This document shows positions 1 through 9,983 of a stretch of DNA of 64,000 nucleotides, piece by piece. Numbering within the stretch: the first letter of the stretch is position 1; each line of letters begins with the position of its first letter. The DNA comes from Methylobacterium tardum (GTDB taxonomy: Bacteria > Pseudomonadota > Alphaproteobacteria > Rhizobiales > Beijerinckiaceae). Position numbers and translations under genes: made by a program. Below the pieces are notes generated by a model. The model did not search any database and was not told the origin of the DNA. It was given only the letters and a program-made list of their open reading frames with translations. The stretch lies in assembly GCF_023546765.1 (NCBI RefSeq), contig NZ_CP097484.1:4967501-5031500 (forward strand), given 5' to 3'.

Positions 1-242
1 GCCGGCTGATCAGCAAGATCAACCGGCTGGAGGAGACCATGAAGGGCCGCCGCACCGTCGAGAAGGCGGTCCGGCTGCTCGTGGACCTCAACCGGATCGA
101 CGAGGACGCCGCCTACAAGATGCTCCGGGACCGGGCCACCGCCTCCCGGGTGCCGATGGCGAGCGTCGCCGAGAGCGTGGTCGCGGCGCACGAGGCGATG
201 AGCGGTCTCGGCCTGCGCATCGCGTTGGCGGAAAAGACCTGA
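1..242 (+). CDS. ANTAR-domain RNA-binding antiterminator, C-terminal part (AmiR/NasT family)
   Basis: The reading frame is already open at base 3, so only the last 79 or so residues of the protein are visible. They start RLISKINRLEETM and match the three-helix ANTAR domain: a coiled-coil entry, then an R-x2-V-x2-A-x3-L pattern, an acidic eAAYkmLRdrA helix and a final VPMASVAESVV helix. ANTAR proteins bind tandem hexaloop hairpins in leader RNAs and prevent transcription termination. An upstream receiver or pseudo-receiver domain would be expected outside the window. The gene ends about 60 bases before a leader with such hairpins, in front of a nitrilase/amide-importer operon, which matches the amiR and nasR arrangement. 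The domain call is firm; the ligand or phosphorylation input is unknown. Confidence 0.85.
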   Translation, partial: RLISKINRLEETMKGRRTVEKAVRLLVDLNRIDEDAAYKMLRDRATASRVPMASVAESVVAAHEAMSGLGLRIALAEKT

Positions 243-255
243 TCGCAGCAGCCTG

Positions 256-337
256 CCGCAATTATGGTCTTGCGGTCCGTCTTGTGACGCGTATCGTCGT
301 CTTATCGGGCAAGGTTGCCCGGCAGCAGGATTGCTGC
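256..337 (+). promoter_or_regulatory. Candidate ANTAR-target leader hairpins
   Basis: Three hairpins precede the terminator. 306-321 has a 5-bp stem CGGGC/GCCCG and a six-base loop AAGGTT, with the A1 and G4 that define ANTAR targets. 322-337 follows at once, with stem GCAGC/GCTGC and six-base loop AGGATT (A1 present, position 4 is A instead of G). 256-275 is a further 6-bp stem CCGCAA/TTGCGG with an eight-base loop. Tandem hexaloops just before a terminator are the known architecture of ANTAR-controlled leaders; which two hairpins form the binding pair is not certain. Confidence 0.65.
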
Positions 338-354
338 ACTACATCTCGGCTTTG

Positions 355-400
355 AAGCCTCTGGTTCGCGGATGATTGTCTCCGCGCCCAGGGGCTTTTT
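355..400 (+). terminator. Intrinsic terminator in the leader of the nitrilase/importer operon
   Basis: Bases 356-364 pair with 388-396 (one G-T wobble), then 367-371 pair with 382-386 around a ten-base loop. A T tract follows at 396-400 and again at 404-407. It lies before the nitrilase start codon at 417, so it is an attenuator and not the end of an operon. Read-through would depend on the ANTAR protein encoded immediately upstream. Confidence 0.8.
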
Positions 401-416
401 GCGTTTTGGAGCTCTC

Positions 417-1262
417 ATGATCCAAGCGAACGATCCTGCGCGCCCGCCGATACGGGTGTCGTGCATCCAGTTCGAGCCGGAATTCGGCGCGGTCGCGGCC
501 AACATGGCGCGCGCGTCGGACCTCGTCCGCGCGGCCGCCGCCGCGGGCAGCCGGCTGATCGTGCTGCCCGAACTCGCCAGCACCGGCTACGTGTTCGAAT
601 CCGCCGCGGAGGCCGCCGCGCTGGCCGAGCCGGTGCCGGACGGCCCGACCACCCGGGCCTGGGCGGCGCTCGCCGCGGAGCTCGGCATCCACATCGTGGC
701 GGGGATCGCCGAATCCGCGGGCGACACCCTCTACAACGCCGCCGTGATCGTCGGGCCGCAGGGCTACATCGGCACCTACCGCAAGGCGCATCTCTGGGAC
801 CAGGAGAACGTGTTCTTCGCCAGAGGCGACCTCGGCTTCCCGGTCTTCGACACCGCGCTCGGCAAGGTCGGCGTGGCGATCTGCTACGACGGCTGGTTCC
901 CCGAGACCTTCCGTCAGCTCGCGCTCGGCGGCGCCGAGATCGTCTGCATCCCGACCAACTGGGTGCCGATGCCGGATCAGCCCGAGGGTGAGGCCGCCAT
1001 GGCCAACACCCTGCACCGGGCTGCCGCCCACACGAACGGCGTCTTCATCGCCTGCGCCGACCGGGTCGGCGTGGAGCGCGGCCAGCCCTTCGAGGGCCAG
1101 AGCCTGATCATCGGCCCGAAGGGCTGGCCCCTCGCCGGCCCGGCGAGCCGCGACCGGACCGAGACTCTCTCGGCGCTGGTCGACCTCACGGAAGCCGGCC
1201 GCAAGGACCTGAACGCATTCAACTCCCTCCTGCGCGACCGCCGCACCGACATCTACGGCTGA
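417..1262 (+). CDS. Nitrilase-superfamily carbon-nitrogen hydrolase
   Basis: A 281-residue cytosolic enzyme of the nitrilase/amidase superfamily. The Glu-Lys-Cys triad is visible: E52 in LPELASTGY, K123 in YRKAHLW and C156 in VAICYDGWFPE. The ATG at 417 is chosen because GGAG lies 5 bases upstream and because it starts after the leader terminator; a longer frame from a TTG at 315 would run through the regulatory hairpins. It is the first gene of an operon with an amide-type ABC importer, a DUF1028 hydrolase and an amidase, so it probably releases ammonia from an imported amide, nitrile or carbamoyl compound. The branch resembles N-carbamoyl amide hydrolases, but the exact substrate cannot be read from the sequence. 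Confidence 0.88.
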   Translation: MIQANDPARPPIRVSCIQFEPEFGAVAANMARASDLVRAAAAAGSRLIVLPELASTGYVFESAAEAAALAEPVPDGPTTRAWAALAAELGIHIVAGIAESAGDTLYNAAVIVGPQGYIGTYRKAHLWDQENVFFARGDLGFPVFDTALGKVGVAICYDGWFPETFRQLALGGAEIVCIPTNWVPMPDQPEGEAAMANTLHRAAAHTNGVFIACADRVGVERGQPFEGQSLIIGPKGWPLAGPASRDRTETLSALVDLTEAGRKDLNAFNSLLRDRRTDIYG

Positions 1263-1299
1263 TCCCGCCTCACCCCGTCGTTATCCAAGGAGTCCGCTC

Positions 1300-2454
1300 A
1301 TGGTGAAATGGTCCCTCGTCGGCGCCGCGACGCTCGCCCTCGCCGCCTCGGCCGCGCAGGCCGCCGACGGCAAGCCGATCGTCATCGGCATCCCGATCGG
1401 CCTGTCGGGCGCCAACAGCGTCGTCGCGCCGTCGGTGGTGCAGTCGGCCGAACTCGCCGTCGAGGAGATCAACGCCCAGGGCGGCGTGCTCGGCCGCAAG
1501 CTCGCCCTGGAGGTGGCCGACGACGCCTCCGGCGCGGCCGGCGCCCAGAAGGCCTTCGACAGCCTGATCTACCAGAAGAAGGTCGACGTCCTGATCTCGA
1601 TGGAGACGAGCGCGGCCCGCAACGCCGGCCTGCCCGCCGTCACCAAGGGCAAGGTGCCGTACATCTACACCTCGTTCTACGAGGGCCATTCCTGCAACAA
1701 GAACATGTTCGTGGATGCCTGGGTGCCGGAGCAGCAGGTGCCGCCGGTGGTGGACGCCTTCAAGGCGAAGGGCGCCAAGACCTACTTCCTGATCGGCAGC
1801 GACTACGCCTTCGGCCGCGGCATGCTGGGCTTCGCCAAGGGCTACGTCGAGAAGACCGGCGGCAAGGTTTTGGGCGAGGAATACCTGCCGATGGACGGCA
1901 GCGACTGGACGGCGATCATCTCCAAGCTGAAGGAGGCGAAGCCCGACGCGCTGATCACCTCGACCGCCGGCGGCGCGCCGAACGTCACGCTGACCAAGCA
2001 GCTGCGCGGCGCGGGCGTGACGCTGCCCTTCGCCAACCTCGCCCTGGACGAGGGCACCGCCAAGAGCATGGGTGCCGATGCCGAGGGCGTCTACCTCTCG
2101 GCCTCCTACGTTACCGGGATCGACAGCCCGGAGAACAAGACCTTCCTGGCGGCGATGAAGAAGAAGTTCGGCGCGGAGCTGCGCACCCCGAACGACCTCT
2201 CGGTGCCGGAATACGAGGCGATCTATCTGTACAAGGCCGCGGTCGAGAAGGCAGGCGGGAGCGAGACCGCCAAGGTGCTGGAGGCGCTGCCGACGGTGAG
2301 CGTCACCGGGCCGCGGGGCACGATCCGCATGAGCAAGCAGCACCACGCGCCGCTGACCATGTATCTCGGCCAGATCCAGGCGGACGGGTCGGTGAAGGTC
2401 GCCGGGACCTTCAAGGACGTCGATCCCGGCGAGCAGTGCCCGAAGCTGCCGTGA
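1300..2454 (+). CDS. Periplasmic amide/branched-chain amino acid binding protein (AmiC/UrtA/LivJ type)
   Basis: A 384-residue type I periplasmic binding protein with a Sec signal peptide (MVKWSLVGAATLALAASAAQA, cleavage after residue 21). The mature protein opens with IVIGIPIGLSG, and has the family pattern AELAVEEINAQGGVLGRKL and a Tyr-Thr-Ser-Phe-Tyr-Glu-Gly segment around residue 130 like the amide- and urea-binding branch. AAGGAG lies 7 bases before the ATG. It follows the nitrilase by 37 bases and feeds the permeases encoded downstream. The gene context argues for an amide, urea-like or short peptide-like ligand rather than leucine; this is inference. Confidence 0.88.
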   Translation: MVKWSLVGAATLALAASAAQAADGKPIVIGIPIGLSGANSVVAPSVVQSAELAVEEINAQGGVLGRKLALEVADDASGAAGAQKAFDSLIYQKKVDVLISMETSAARNAGLPAVTKGKVPYIYTSFYEGHSCNKNMFVDAWVPEQQVPPVVDAFKAKGAKTYFLIGSDYAFGRGMLGFAKGYVEKTGGKVLGEEYLPMDGSDWTAIISKLKEAKPDALITSTAGGAPNVTLTKQLRGAGVTLPFANLALDEGTAKSMGADAEGVYLSASYVTGIDSPENKTFLAAMKKKFGAELRTPNDLSVPEYEAIYLYKAAVEKAGGSETAKVLEALPTVSVTGPRGTIRMSKQHHAPLTMYLGQIQADGSVKVAGTFKDVDPGEQCPKLP

Positions 2455-2484
2455 CCGGGCGGTCGATCGGCCTGCGACGGCCCC

Positions 2485-2610
2485 GTCATTCCGGGGCTCG
2501 CCGCAGGCGAGAGCCCGGAATCCAGAACCACGGCCGTAACCGGAGTGCGGCAGGTCGATCCGACCACCTGGGCGGCCCTGGATTGCTCGCCTTCGGCGAC
2601 CCGGAATGAC
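2485..2610 (+). repeat. Dispersed palindromic repeat, copy 1
   Basis: An imperfect inverted repeat fills the gap between the binding-protein and permease genes. The left arm begins GTCATTCCGGG and holds AATCCAG; the right arm holds CTGGATTG and ends CCCGGAATGAC. It shares this architecture with the elements at 8447-8542 and 13660-13752. Such elements are common between genes in Methylobacterium-like genomes; no gene is present here. Confidence 0.7.
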
Positions 2611-2684
2611 CGGGCTGTCGCAGGAGCCGGGCGCGCAGTCCTGAAGGCCTCTCGCCTCCCGCCCTCGTCCCGATCGGAGCCCCG

Positions 2685-3509
2685 ATGCTGCTCACCCTCG
2701 ACATCCTGACCACCGCGGCGATCCTGTTCGTGGTCTCGATCGGCCTCTTGGCGATCTTCGGCGTGCTCAAGATCATCAACTTCGCCCACGGGGCGTGGCT
2801 GACGGTCGGCGCCTATTGCGCGGTGATCACCGCCAAGCTCGGGCTCAATCCCTGGGCGGCGCTGCCGCTGGCCTTCGTGGTCGGCGCCCTGCTCGGCGGG
2901 CTGGCCGAGCACTTCATCATCCGCCCGCTCTACCGGCGGCCCCTCGACGCGATCCTTGCCACCTGGGGGCTCGGCATCGTGGTCGGGCAGCTCATCACCC
3001 TGGGCTTCGGCCGCGACGTCCAGCTCACCCCGAACCTGCTGGCGGGCACCGTCGAGATCCTCGGCGTCGACTACTCCGCCTACCGGCTCGTGGCGCTCGG
3101 CATCGCGCTGGCCATCGGCGCGCTGTTCGCGCTCACCATCGAGCGGACCCGGCTCGGGCTCTCGGCCCGGGCGGTGATCATGAACGAGACCCTGGCGCGC
3201 AGCCTCGGCATCGACACGGGCCGCGTGCGCCTCGTGGTGTTCATGATCGGCGCCGGCCTGGCGGCGCTGGCGGGCGTCCTGCTGACGCCGCTCACCAGCG
3301 TCGACCCGAACATGGGCGTCTCCTGGCTGATCGGCGCCTTCATGCTGGTTATGGTCGCCGACGCCTCGTACCGGCGCTCGCGGCGGCCTGCCTGGTCTTC
3401 GGGGCCGTGCAGGTCCTGATTAGCACCTTCGTGAGCCCGATCCTGGGCAGCATCGCCATCGCGGTGCTGGCCGCCCTCGTGCTGCGGATCAGCCCGAAAG
3501 GTTTCTCCC

Positions 3510-3517
<8 letters not shown>
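2685..3517 (+). CDS. Amide/branched-chain amino acid ABC permease, LivH/UrtB type (frame broken once)
   Basis: An inner-membrane permease with about eight hydrophobic segments, the family motif INFAHGAWLTVGAY near residue 30 and an ERTRLGLSARAV loop. The initial frame stops at 3419 after a nonsense tail; the correct C-terminus (PALAAACLVFGAVQVLIS... to SPKGFSRA) continues in another frame to 3517. Adding one C near 3369-3374 would join them into a 277-residue protein of normal length. With the repair, its stop overlaps the next gene by 8 bases, like other pairs in this operon, which supports a sequence error over true decay. Confidence 0.8.
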
Positions 3518-5307
<1,790 letters not shown>

Positions 5308-5315
<8 letters not shown>

Positions 5316-6039
5316 GGCAGCACGGCGGAGCGAACCGGCCGGAGCCGCGCTCGCCCTCGAGCGGGTGTCGAGCGGCTACGGGGCCATCGCGATCCTGAAG
5401 GACGTGTCCCTGTCGGTGCAGCCGGGCGAGATCGTCGCCCTGCTCGGCAAGAACGGCATGGGCAAGACCACCCTGCTCAAGACCATCCTGGGGATGGTGG
5501 CCCTGCGGGGCGGCGCGATCACGATCGGGGGCCGTGCGCTCGCCGGCCTGTCGCCCGCCCGCCTCGTGGCGCTCGGCGTCGGCTACGCGCCGCAGGAACA
5601 GCCCCTGTTCCAGGACCTGTCGATCCGCGACAACCTGCGCCTCGCGGTGCCGTCGGACCGGCTCCTGCCGGAGGCCCTGGAGCGGCTGTTCGGCCATTTC
5701 CCGTTCCTGAAGGACCGCCTCGCCCAGCGCGCCGGCACGCTCTCGGGCGGCGAGCAGAAGATGCTGATCCTCGGGCGCGCCCTGATGCTGCGCCCGCGCC
5801 TGCTGCTGATCGACGAGATCTCCGAGGGCGTGCAGCCCTCGATGGTCGAGCGCCTGCGCGCCGTCCTCCAGGCCGAGCGAGATTCGGGCGTGTCCATGCT
5901 GGTGGTGGAGCAGCACGTCGCCTTCGCGCTGGGGCTGGCCGACCGCTACGCGGTGCTCAAGCTCGGCGAGATCGCCGACAGCGGCGACGCCAAGGCGCCG
6001 GACGCGCCGGCCCGCGTCATCGACCATCTGGCGGTGTGA
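5308..6039 (+). CDS. ABC importer ATPase, LivF/UrtE type
   Basis: A 243-residue ATPase with Walker A GKNGMGKT (47-54), Q-loop, signature LSGGEQKM and Walker B LLLIDEIS. The EGVQPSMVERL segment after Walker B resembles UrtE (EGIQPS), again pointing to the urea/amide branch. Isoleucine replaces the usual proline in the DEPS/DEPT motif. The ATG at 5308 overlaps the preceding gene by 8 bases, so the two are probably translationally coupled. It is the second nucleotide-binding subunit of the importer encoded from 1300 onward. Confidence 0.9.
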
Positions 6040-6042
6040 GAG

Positions 6043-6978
6043 ATGGCTGAACTCAACACCTTCTCGATCGCCGCCCGCTGCTCCCGGACCGGGCAGCTCG
6101 GCGTGGCGGTGGCGAGCGCGGTCCCGGCCGTGGGCAGCCTCTGCCCGTACATCAGGTCCGGGATCGGCGCCGTCACGACCCAATCCTGGGTCAATCCCTA
6201 TCTCGCGGCCCGCATCCTCGACGGGCTCGCCGAGGGGCAGGCGCCCGACGCGGCGCTGGCGGCTTCCCTCGCCACCGACGACCGGCCGGACCTGCGGCAG
6301 CTCGGCCTCGCCGACGCGCGCGGCACCGGCGCGGCCTGGACCGGTGCCGGCTGCACGCAGGCGGCCGGCCATCGCACCGGGCCGGGCTACGCCGTTCAGG
6401 GCAACATGCTGGCCTCGCCCGGCGTGATCGACGCCATGGTCCTGGCCTTCGAAGGAAGCGCCGGATGCGACCTCGACGAGCGGCTGATGCGGGTCCTGGA
6501 GGCCGGCGACGCGGCCGGCGGCGACCGGCGCGGCAAGCAATCGGCGGCGCTCCGGATCGTCGCCGGAGAAGAGTATCCGCTCCTCGACCTGCGGGTCGAC
6601 GAGCACGCGGCGCCGGTGGCGGAGTTGCGCCGCGTGCTCGGCGTCGCCCGCCGGCAGCTGGTGCCGTTCGTGGCCGGCATGCCGCGCAAGGGTGGCCCGG
6701 CCGGCGCGCTGCCGGACGACGTGGTGGCGATGCTGCTCGAACCGCCCGGGAAACGGCCGGGCGCGACCCAAGCGGGCGCCCCCGATCCGATCCGGGATGT
6801 CATCGGCCTGCGCCAGGAGCCCGCGCGGATCGCGCACCTCCTGGCGCAGTTCGCGCCGGTGCTCGCCGAGATCGAGACGCTGCGCAGCCTCGATCTGGCG
6901 CAGATCCATCCGCCGATCGTCTTCGACCCGAGCCTGCCGTACCGCCCGATGCCCCATGACCGACGCGCCCATGACTGA
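6043..6978 (+). CDS. DUF1028-family Ntn-hydrolase
   Basis: A 311-residue protein whose first 210 residues match DUF1028: TFSIAARCSRTGQLGVAVAS, then AVGSLCPYIRSGIGAVTTQSWVN, a GYAVQGNMLA segment and a central GKQSAALRIV stretch. DUF1028 has the N-terminal-nucleophile hydrolase fold. T6 is the position that aligns with the Thr near the family N-terminus, so a few residues might have to be removed for activity; that is inference. The C-terminal 100 residues are a less conserved domain. It starts 3 bases after the ATPase gene and overlaps the amidase gene by 8 bases, so it is likely to act on the imported amide. No signal peptide is seen. Confidence 0.8.
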   Translation: MAELNTFSIAARCSRTGQLGVAVASAVPAVGSLCPYIRSGIGAVTTQSWVNPYLAARILDGLAEGQAPDAALAASLATDDRPDLRQLGLADARGTGAAWTGAGCTQAAGHRTGPGYAVQGNMLASPGVIDAMVLAFEGSAGCDLDERLMRVLEAGDAAGGDRRGKQSAALRIVAGEEYPLLDLRVDEHAAPVAELRRVLGVARRQLVPFVAGMPRKGGPAGALPDDVVAMLLEPPGKRPGATQAGAPDPIRDVIGLRQEPARIAHLLAQFAPVLAEIETLRSLDLAQIHPPIVFDPSLPYRPMPHDRRAHD

Positions 6979-8377
6979 CGCCCTCTGGCAGTGGCCGATC
7001 ACGGACCTCGCGCCCCGGATCGCGGCGCGGCAGCTGTCGAGCGCCGAGCTGGTGGAATCCTGCCTGGACCGGATCGAACGCCTGGACGGCGACCTGAACA
7101 GCTTCGTCTGCCTGTCGCCGACCGCCCGCGACGCGGCGCGCGCGGCCGATGCCGAGATCGCCCGGACGGGCCCGCGCGGCCCGCTGCACGGGATCCCGGT
7201 CGCCATCAAGGACAACTACACCACGGCCGATCTGCCGACCCGGGCGGGCACCGCGGTGGAGGCCCTGACCTTCCCGATGCAGGACAGCCACTGTGTGGCG
7301 AAGCTGCGCGATGCCGGCGCGGTGATCCTCGGCAAGCTCAGCATGCATGAATTCGCCTGGGGCACCGTCACGCCGCAGGCGCGCAACCCGTGGGATCTCG
7401 CGCGGGTGCCCGGCGGCTCGAGCGGCGGCTCCGGGGCCGCGGTGGCCGCCCGCCTCTGCCCCGCCGCCCTCGGCTCGGATACGGGCGGCTCGATCCGCAT
7501 CCCGGCCGCCCTGTGCGGCGTGGTCGGCCTCAAGCCGACCTATGGCCGGATCGGGCGCTCGGGGATCGTGCCGCATTCCTGGTCCCTCGACCATGCCGGG
7601 CCGCTGACCCGGACGGTGGCCGATGCCGCCCTGATGCTGCAGGTCCTGGCCGGCCCGGATGCCGGCGATCCCGCGGCCTCCGCGGCACCGGTGCCGGACT
7701 ACACGGCCGGCCTCGACCAGCCGGTCCGGGGCCTGCGGATCGCGGTGATCCGCAACCACTTCTTCGACGCCGTCGACGCGGAGATCGGCGCCGCCGTCGA
7801 GGACGCGATCGGCTTCTTCGCCGGCCAGGGCTGCGCGGTGACGGACGTCACGGTGCCGTCCCTGCGCTACGGGCTCGGTGCCATCTACGCCATCGAGCTG
7901 GCCTCCTCGGCGGCCTACCACGACCGCAATCTCGCGCAGGGCCACGTCGCGGGCTTCGCCGACGACGTCCGGGATCTGGTGGAGATGGGCCGGTTCGTGA
8001 CCGGCCCGGACTACCTGCGGGCCGAGCAGGTGCGGGCCCGGATCATGGCCGAGATGGCCGCCGTGCTCGCGGAGGCCGACGCGATCATCACGCCCGCCAC
8101 GCCCCTCACCGCCTGGAAGACCGACGCCGCCACCGTCATGCTCGGCGGGCGGGAAGAGAGCGTCCTGGCGGCGTCCTGGCGCCTGACCTACCCGTTCAAC
8201 CTGACGGGGCTGCCCGCCCTCGCGCTGCCCTGCGGCTTCGACCGGGACGGCCTGCCGATCAGCCTGCAGATCGCCGCCCGGCCCTTCGCCGAGCCGACGC
8301 TGCTTCGGATCGCGCACCAGTACGAGCGCGCCCACGACTGGTCGAGCCGGGTCCCGCCGTCGGCGGACGGGATTTAG
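6971..8377 (+). CDS. Amidase-signature family enzyme
   Basis: A 468-residue member of the amidase-signature family (relatives: GatA, FAAH, AtzF-type hydrolases). The Lys-cisSer-Ser triad is complete: K80 in PVAIKDNY, S154 in GGSSGGSG and S174 in [13 protein letters not shown]. Two ATGs are possible (6956, 6971). The second is preferred because it gives an 8-base overlap, ATGACTGA, with the DUF1028 gene, as at two other junctions of this operon. It closes the operon and is followed by a palindromic repeat. The likely role is hydrolysis of an amide bond in an imported nitrogen source; the precise substrate is unknown. Confidence 0.88.
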   Translation: MTDALWQWPITDLAPRIAARQLSSAELVESCLDRIERLDGDLNSFVCLSPTARDAARAADAEIARTGPRGPLHGIPVAIKDNYTTADLPTRAGTAVEALTFPMQDSHCVAKLRDAGAVILGKLSMHEFAWGTVTPQARNPWDLARVPGGSSGGSGAAVAARLCPAALGSDTGGSIRIPAALCGVVGLKPTYGRIGRSGIVPHSWSLDHAGPLTRTVADAALMLQVLAGPDAGDPAASAAPVPDYTAGLDQPVRGLRIAVIRNHFFDAVDAEIGAAVEDAIGFFAGQGCAVTDVTVPSLRYGLGAIYAIELASSAAYHDRNLAQGHVAGFADDVRDLVEMGRFVTGPDYLRAEQVRARIMAEMAAVLAEADAIITPATPLTAWKTDAATVMLGGREESVLAASWRLTYPFNLTGLPALALPCGFDRDGLPISLQIAARPFAEPTLLRIAHQYERAHDWSSRVPPSADGI

Positions 8378-8446
8378 CGGGTCCGTCCCGAGGGCCGGTG
8401 CCGGACCGCGTGACCGCGCAGCGCGCCGGCCTACCGACTTCGGCCC

Positions 8447-8542
8447 CGTCGTCCTTGCGAGCGGAGCGAAGCCATCCAGGCGGCGCCACGATCCCGGGGG
8501 TCGCGCCGCCCTGGGTCACGTCGCTTTGCTCGTGATGACGGC
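8447..8542 (+). repeat. Dispersed palindromic repeat, copy 2
   Basis: The element begins CGTCCTTGCGAGCGGAGCGAAG, has CATCCAG in the left arm and CTGGGTC in the right arm, and ends GCTTTGCTCGTGATGACGG, so the ends are imperfect inverted copies. It is closely similar to 13660-13752. It lies between convergent genes (amidase and acyltransferase). Confidence 0.75.
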
Positions 8543-8581
8543 GAGGAACGCATCCACCGAAGCGTTCGAACCGAAACCGTC

Positions 8582-9853
8582 TCAGACCGCCTGGGCGACG
8601 GTGGCCGCCGGCCGCGGCTTGCGCACCAGGAAGCGGCGGAGCTTGAGCGCCGGCTTCTCGATGTAGTCCCACGAGATCGACGCGAAGGATGCGGTCAGGA
8701 CCAGGACCACGGGGAAGATCACCGCGAAGCAGACCGCTTTGGGGAGGTCGGCGAGGTGCGGAAGCAGGAGCGCGACGGTGGCCTGCGTGAGTGGGAAACC
8801 GTACAGGTAGATGCCGTACGACAGGTCCTTCCGGACGATCCGGTCGAACCAGCGGAAGTTCTGCATGCCGATATAGACCATGCAGTACGTCAGCAGCATG
8901 CCGCTGACGACGCCGAGAACATCGGCCATCATCATGACGTAGTACAGCGTCCCGCAGACGAGGAAGATCCGAAAGCTCATCACGACGCGGCGCGCGTTCA
9001 GGAACAGGACGACCCCGAAGAAGAACATCAGCACGATGTACCACGTGGTGAAATGCGTGTTGTCGTGACGCACCGTGTAGGTCGCCGGATCGTAGAGACC
9101 GAGGCCGAGGGCGATCGCCGCGATCCCGATGACCGCCGCGGTGAGCCGGATCGGCGTCGCGAGCACGCCGCACACCATCAGCCCGAGCATGATCAGGTAG
9201 CACCAGAACTCCGGCGGCAGCGTCCAGAGATTGGTATTGACGATGGACGGCCACGGATTGTCCTGGAAGACCCCCGGCAGCACGAACGAGACGTGACCGA
9301 CGATGTTGCCGAAGTAGCTCAGGAACAGCGGGTCGGAGAAGTATTGCCGCAGCGGCAGCGTGGTGAAGAACGGCCCCAGCACCAGCGCGCAGAGCGTCAC
9401 TTCGACCGTGAGCGCGGGCAGGATCCGCAAGCCGCGATTGGCCAGGAACGGGCCGACCTTTCCGGTGCGCAGGGCGCTCCCGGCGATCAGGAAGCCGCTC
9501 AGGGCGAAGAACATGCCCACGAGCGCGTACAGGAACGGCTGGAGAAACCCGCCGAGGAATTTTCCGTGGCCCATTGCCACGATCGCGGCGCCGGCCGCGG
9601 CCGCGCCGGTCTCGAGCGCCTCCTGTCCCGGCTTGACCGCGCCGATGACCGCGACGCGGCAATGGTGCGCGAGGATCAGCACCGAGAGCACGTGCCGCAG
9701 GAGGTGGAAGCCGGGACCGATCCCGCCATGCGCGTCCAGCTGCTGAGCCAGATCGGGTGCGCGCCGGCCGAGAGCCGGAATGGTTCGCCGCACACGGTCC
9801 GTGATCAAGCCGAGACGCGGCATGGACATCAGCTCTTCGGTTCGAGGCAACAT
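8582..9853 (-). CDS. Acyltransferase 3 family membrane protein (OafA/YrhL-like)
   Basis: A 423-residue integral membrane protein with about ten hydrophobic segments. The family pattern is seen as LRHVLSVLILAHHCRV near residue 55 (the usual RxxA...H arrangement is degenerate), FFALSGFLIAGSALRTG near 120, RGLRILPALTVEV near 140 and YGIYLYGFPLTQ near 350. Such proteins O-acylate sugars of LPS or exopolysaccharide at the inner membrane. It lies 130 bases downstream of a Tat-exported glycosidase-like gene on the same strand, so both may modify an envelope polysaccharide. The N-terminus is uncertain; a second ATG lies eight codons inside the first. Confidence 0.82.
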   Translation of the reverse strand: MLPRTEELMSMPRLGLITDRVRRTIPALGRRAPDLAQQLDAHGGIGPGFHLLRHVLSVLILAHHCRVAVIGAVKPGQEALETGAAAAGAAIVAMGHGKFLGGFLQPFLYALVGMFFALSGFLIAGSALRTGKVGPFLANRGLRILPALTVEVTLCALVLGPFFTTLPLRQYFSDPLFLSYFGNIVGHVSFVLPGVFQDNPWPSIVNTNLWTLPPEFWCYLIMLGLMVCGVLATPIRLTAAVIGIAAIALGLGLYDPATYTVRHDNTHFTTWYIVLMFFFGVVLFLNARRVVMSFRIFLVCGTLYYVMMMADVLGVVSGMLLTYCMVYIGMQNFRWFDRIVRKDLSYGIYLYGFPLTQATVALLLPHLADLPKAVCFAVIFPVVLVLTASFASISWDYIEKPALKLRRFLVRKPRPAATVAQAV

Positions 9854-9983
9854 CGATTCACTACATTGGTGATCGATAAAGCTATGATAAGGTAATCACC
9901 AAGTCTGGACCGGGCAATTTATAGATAGCATTAAGGTTTACACCCGCCGGTCGATGATGGTGGAATGTCACGCGCGATGCTGG

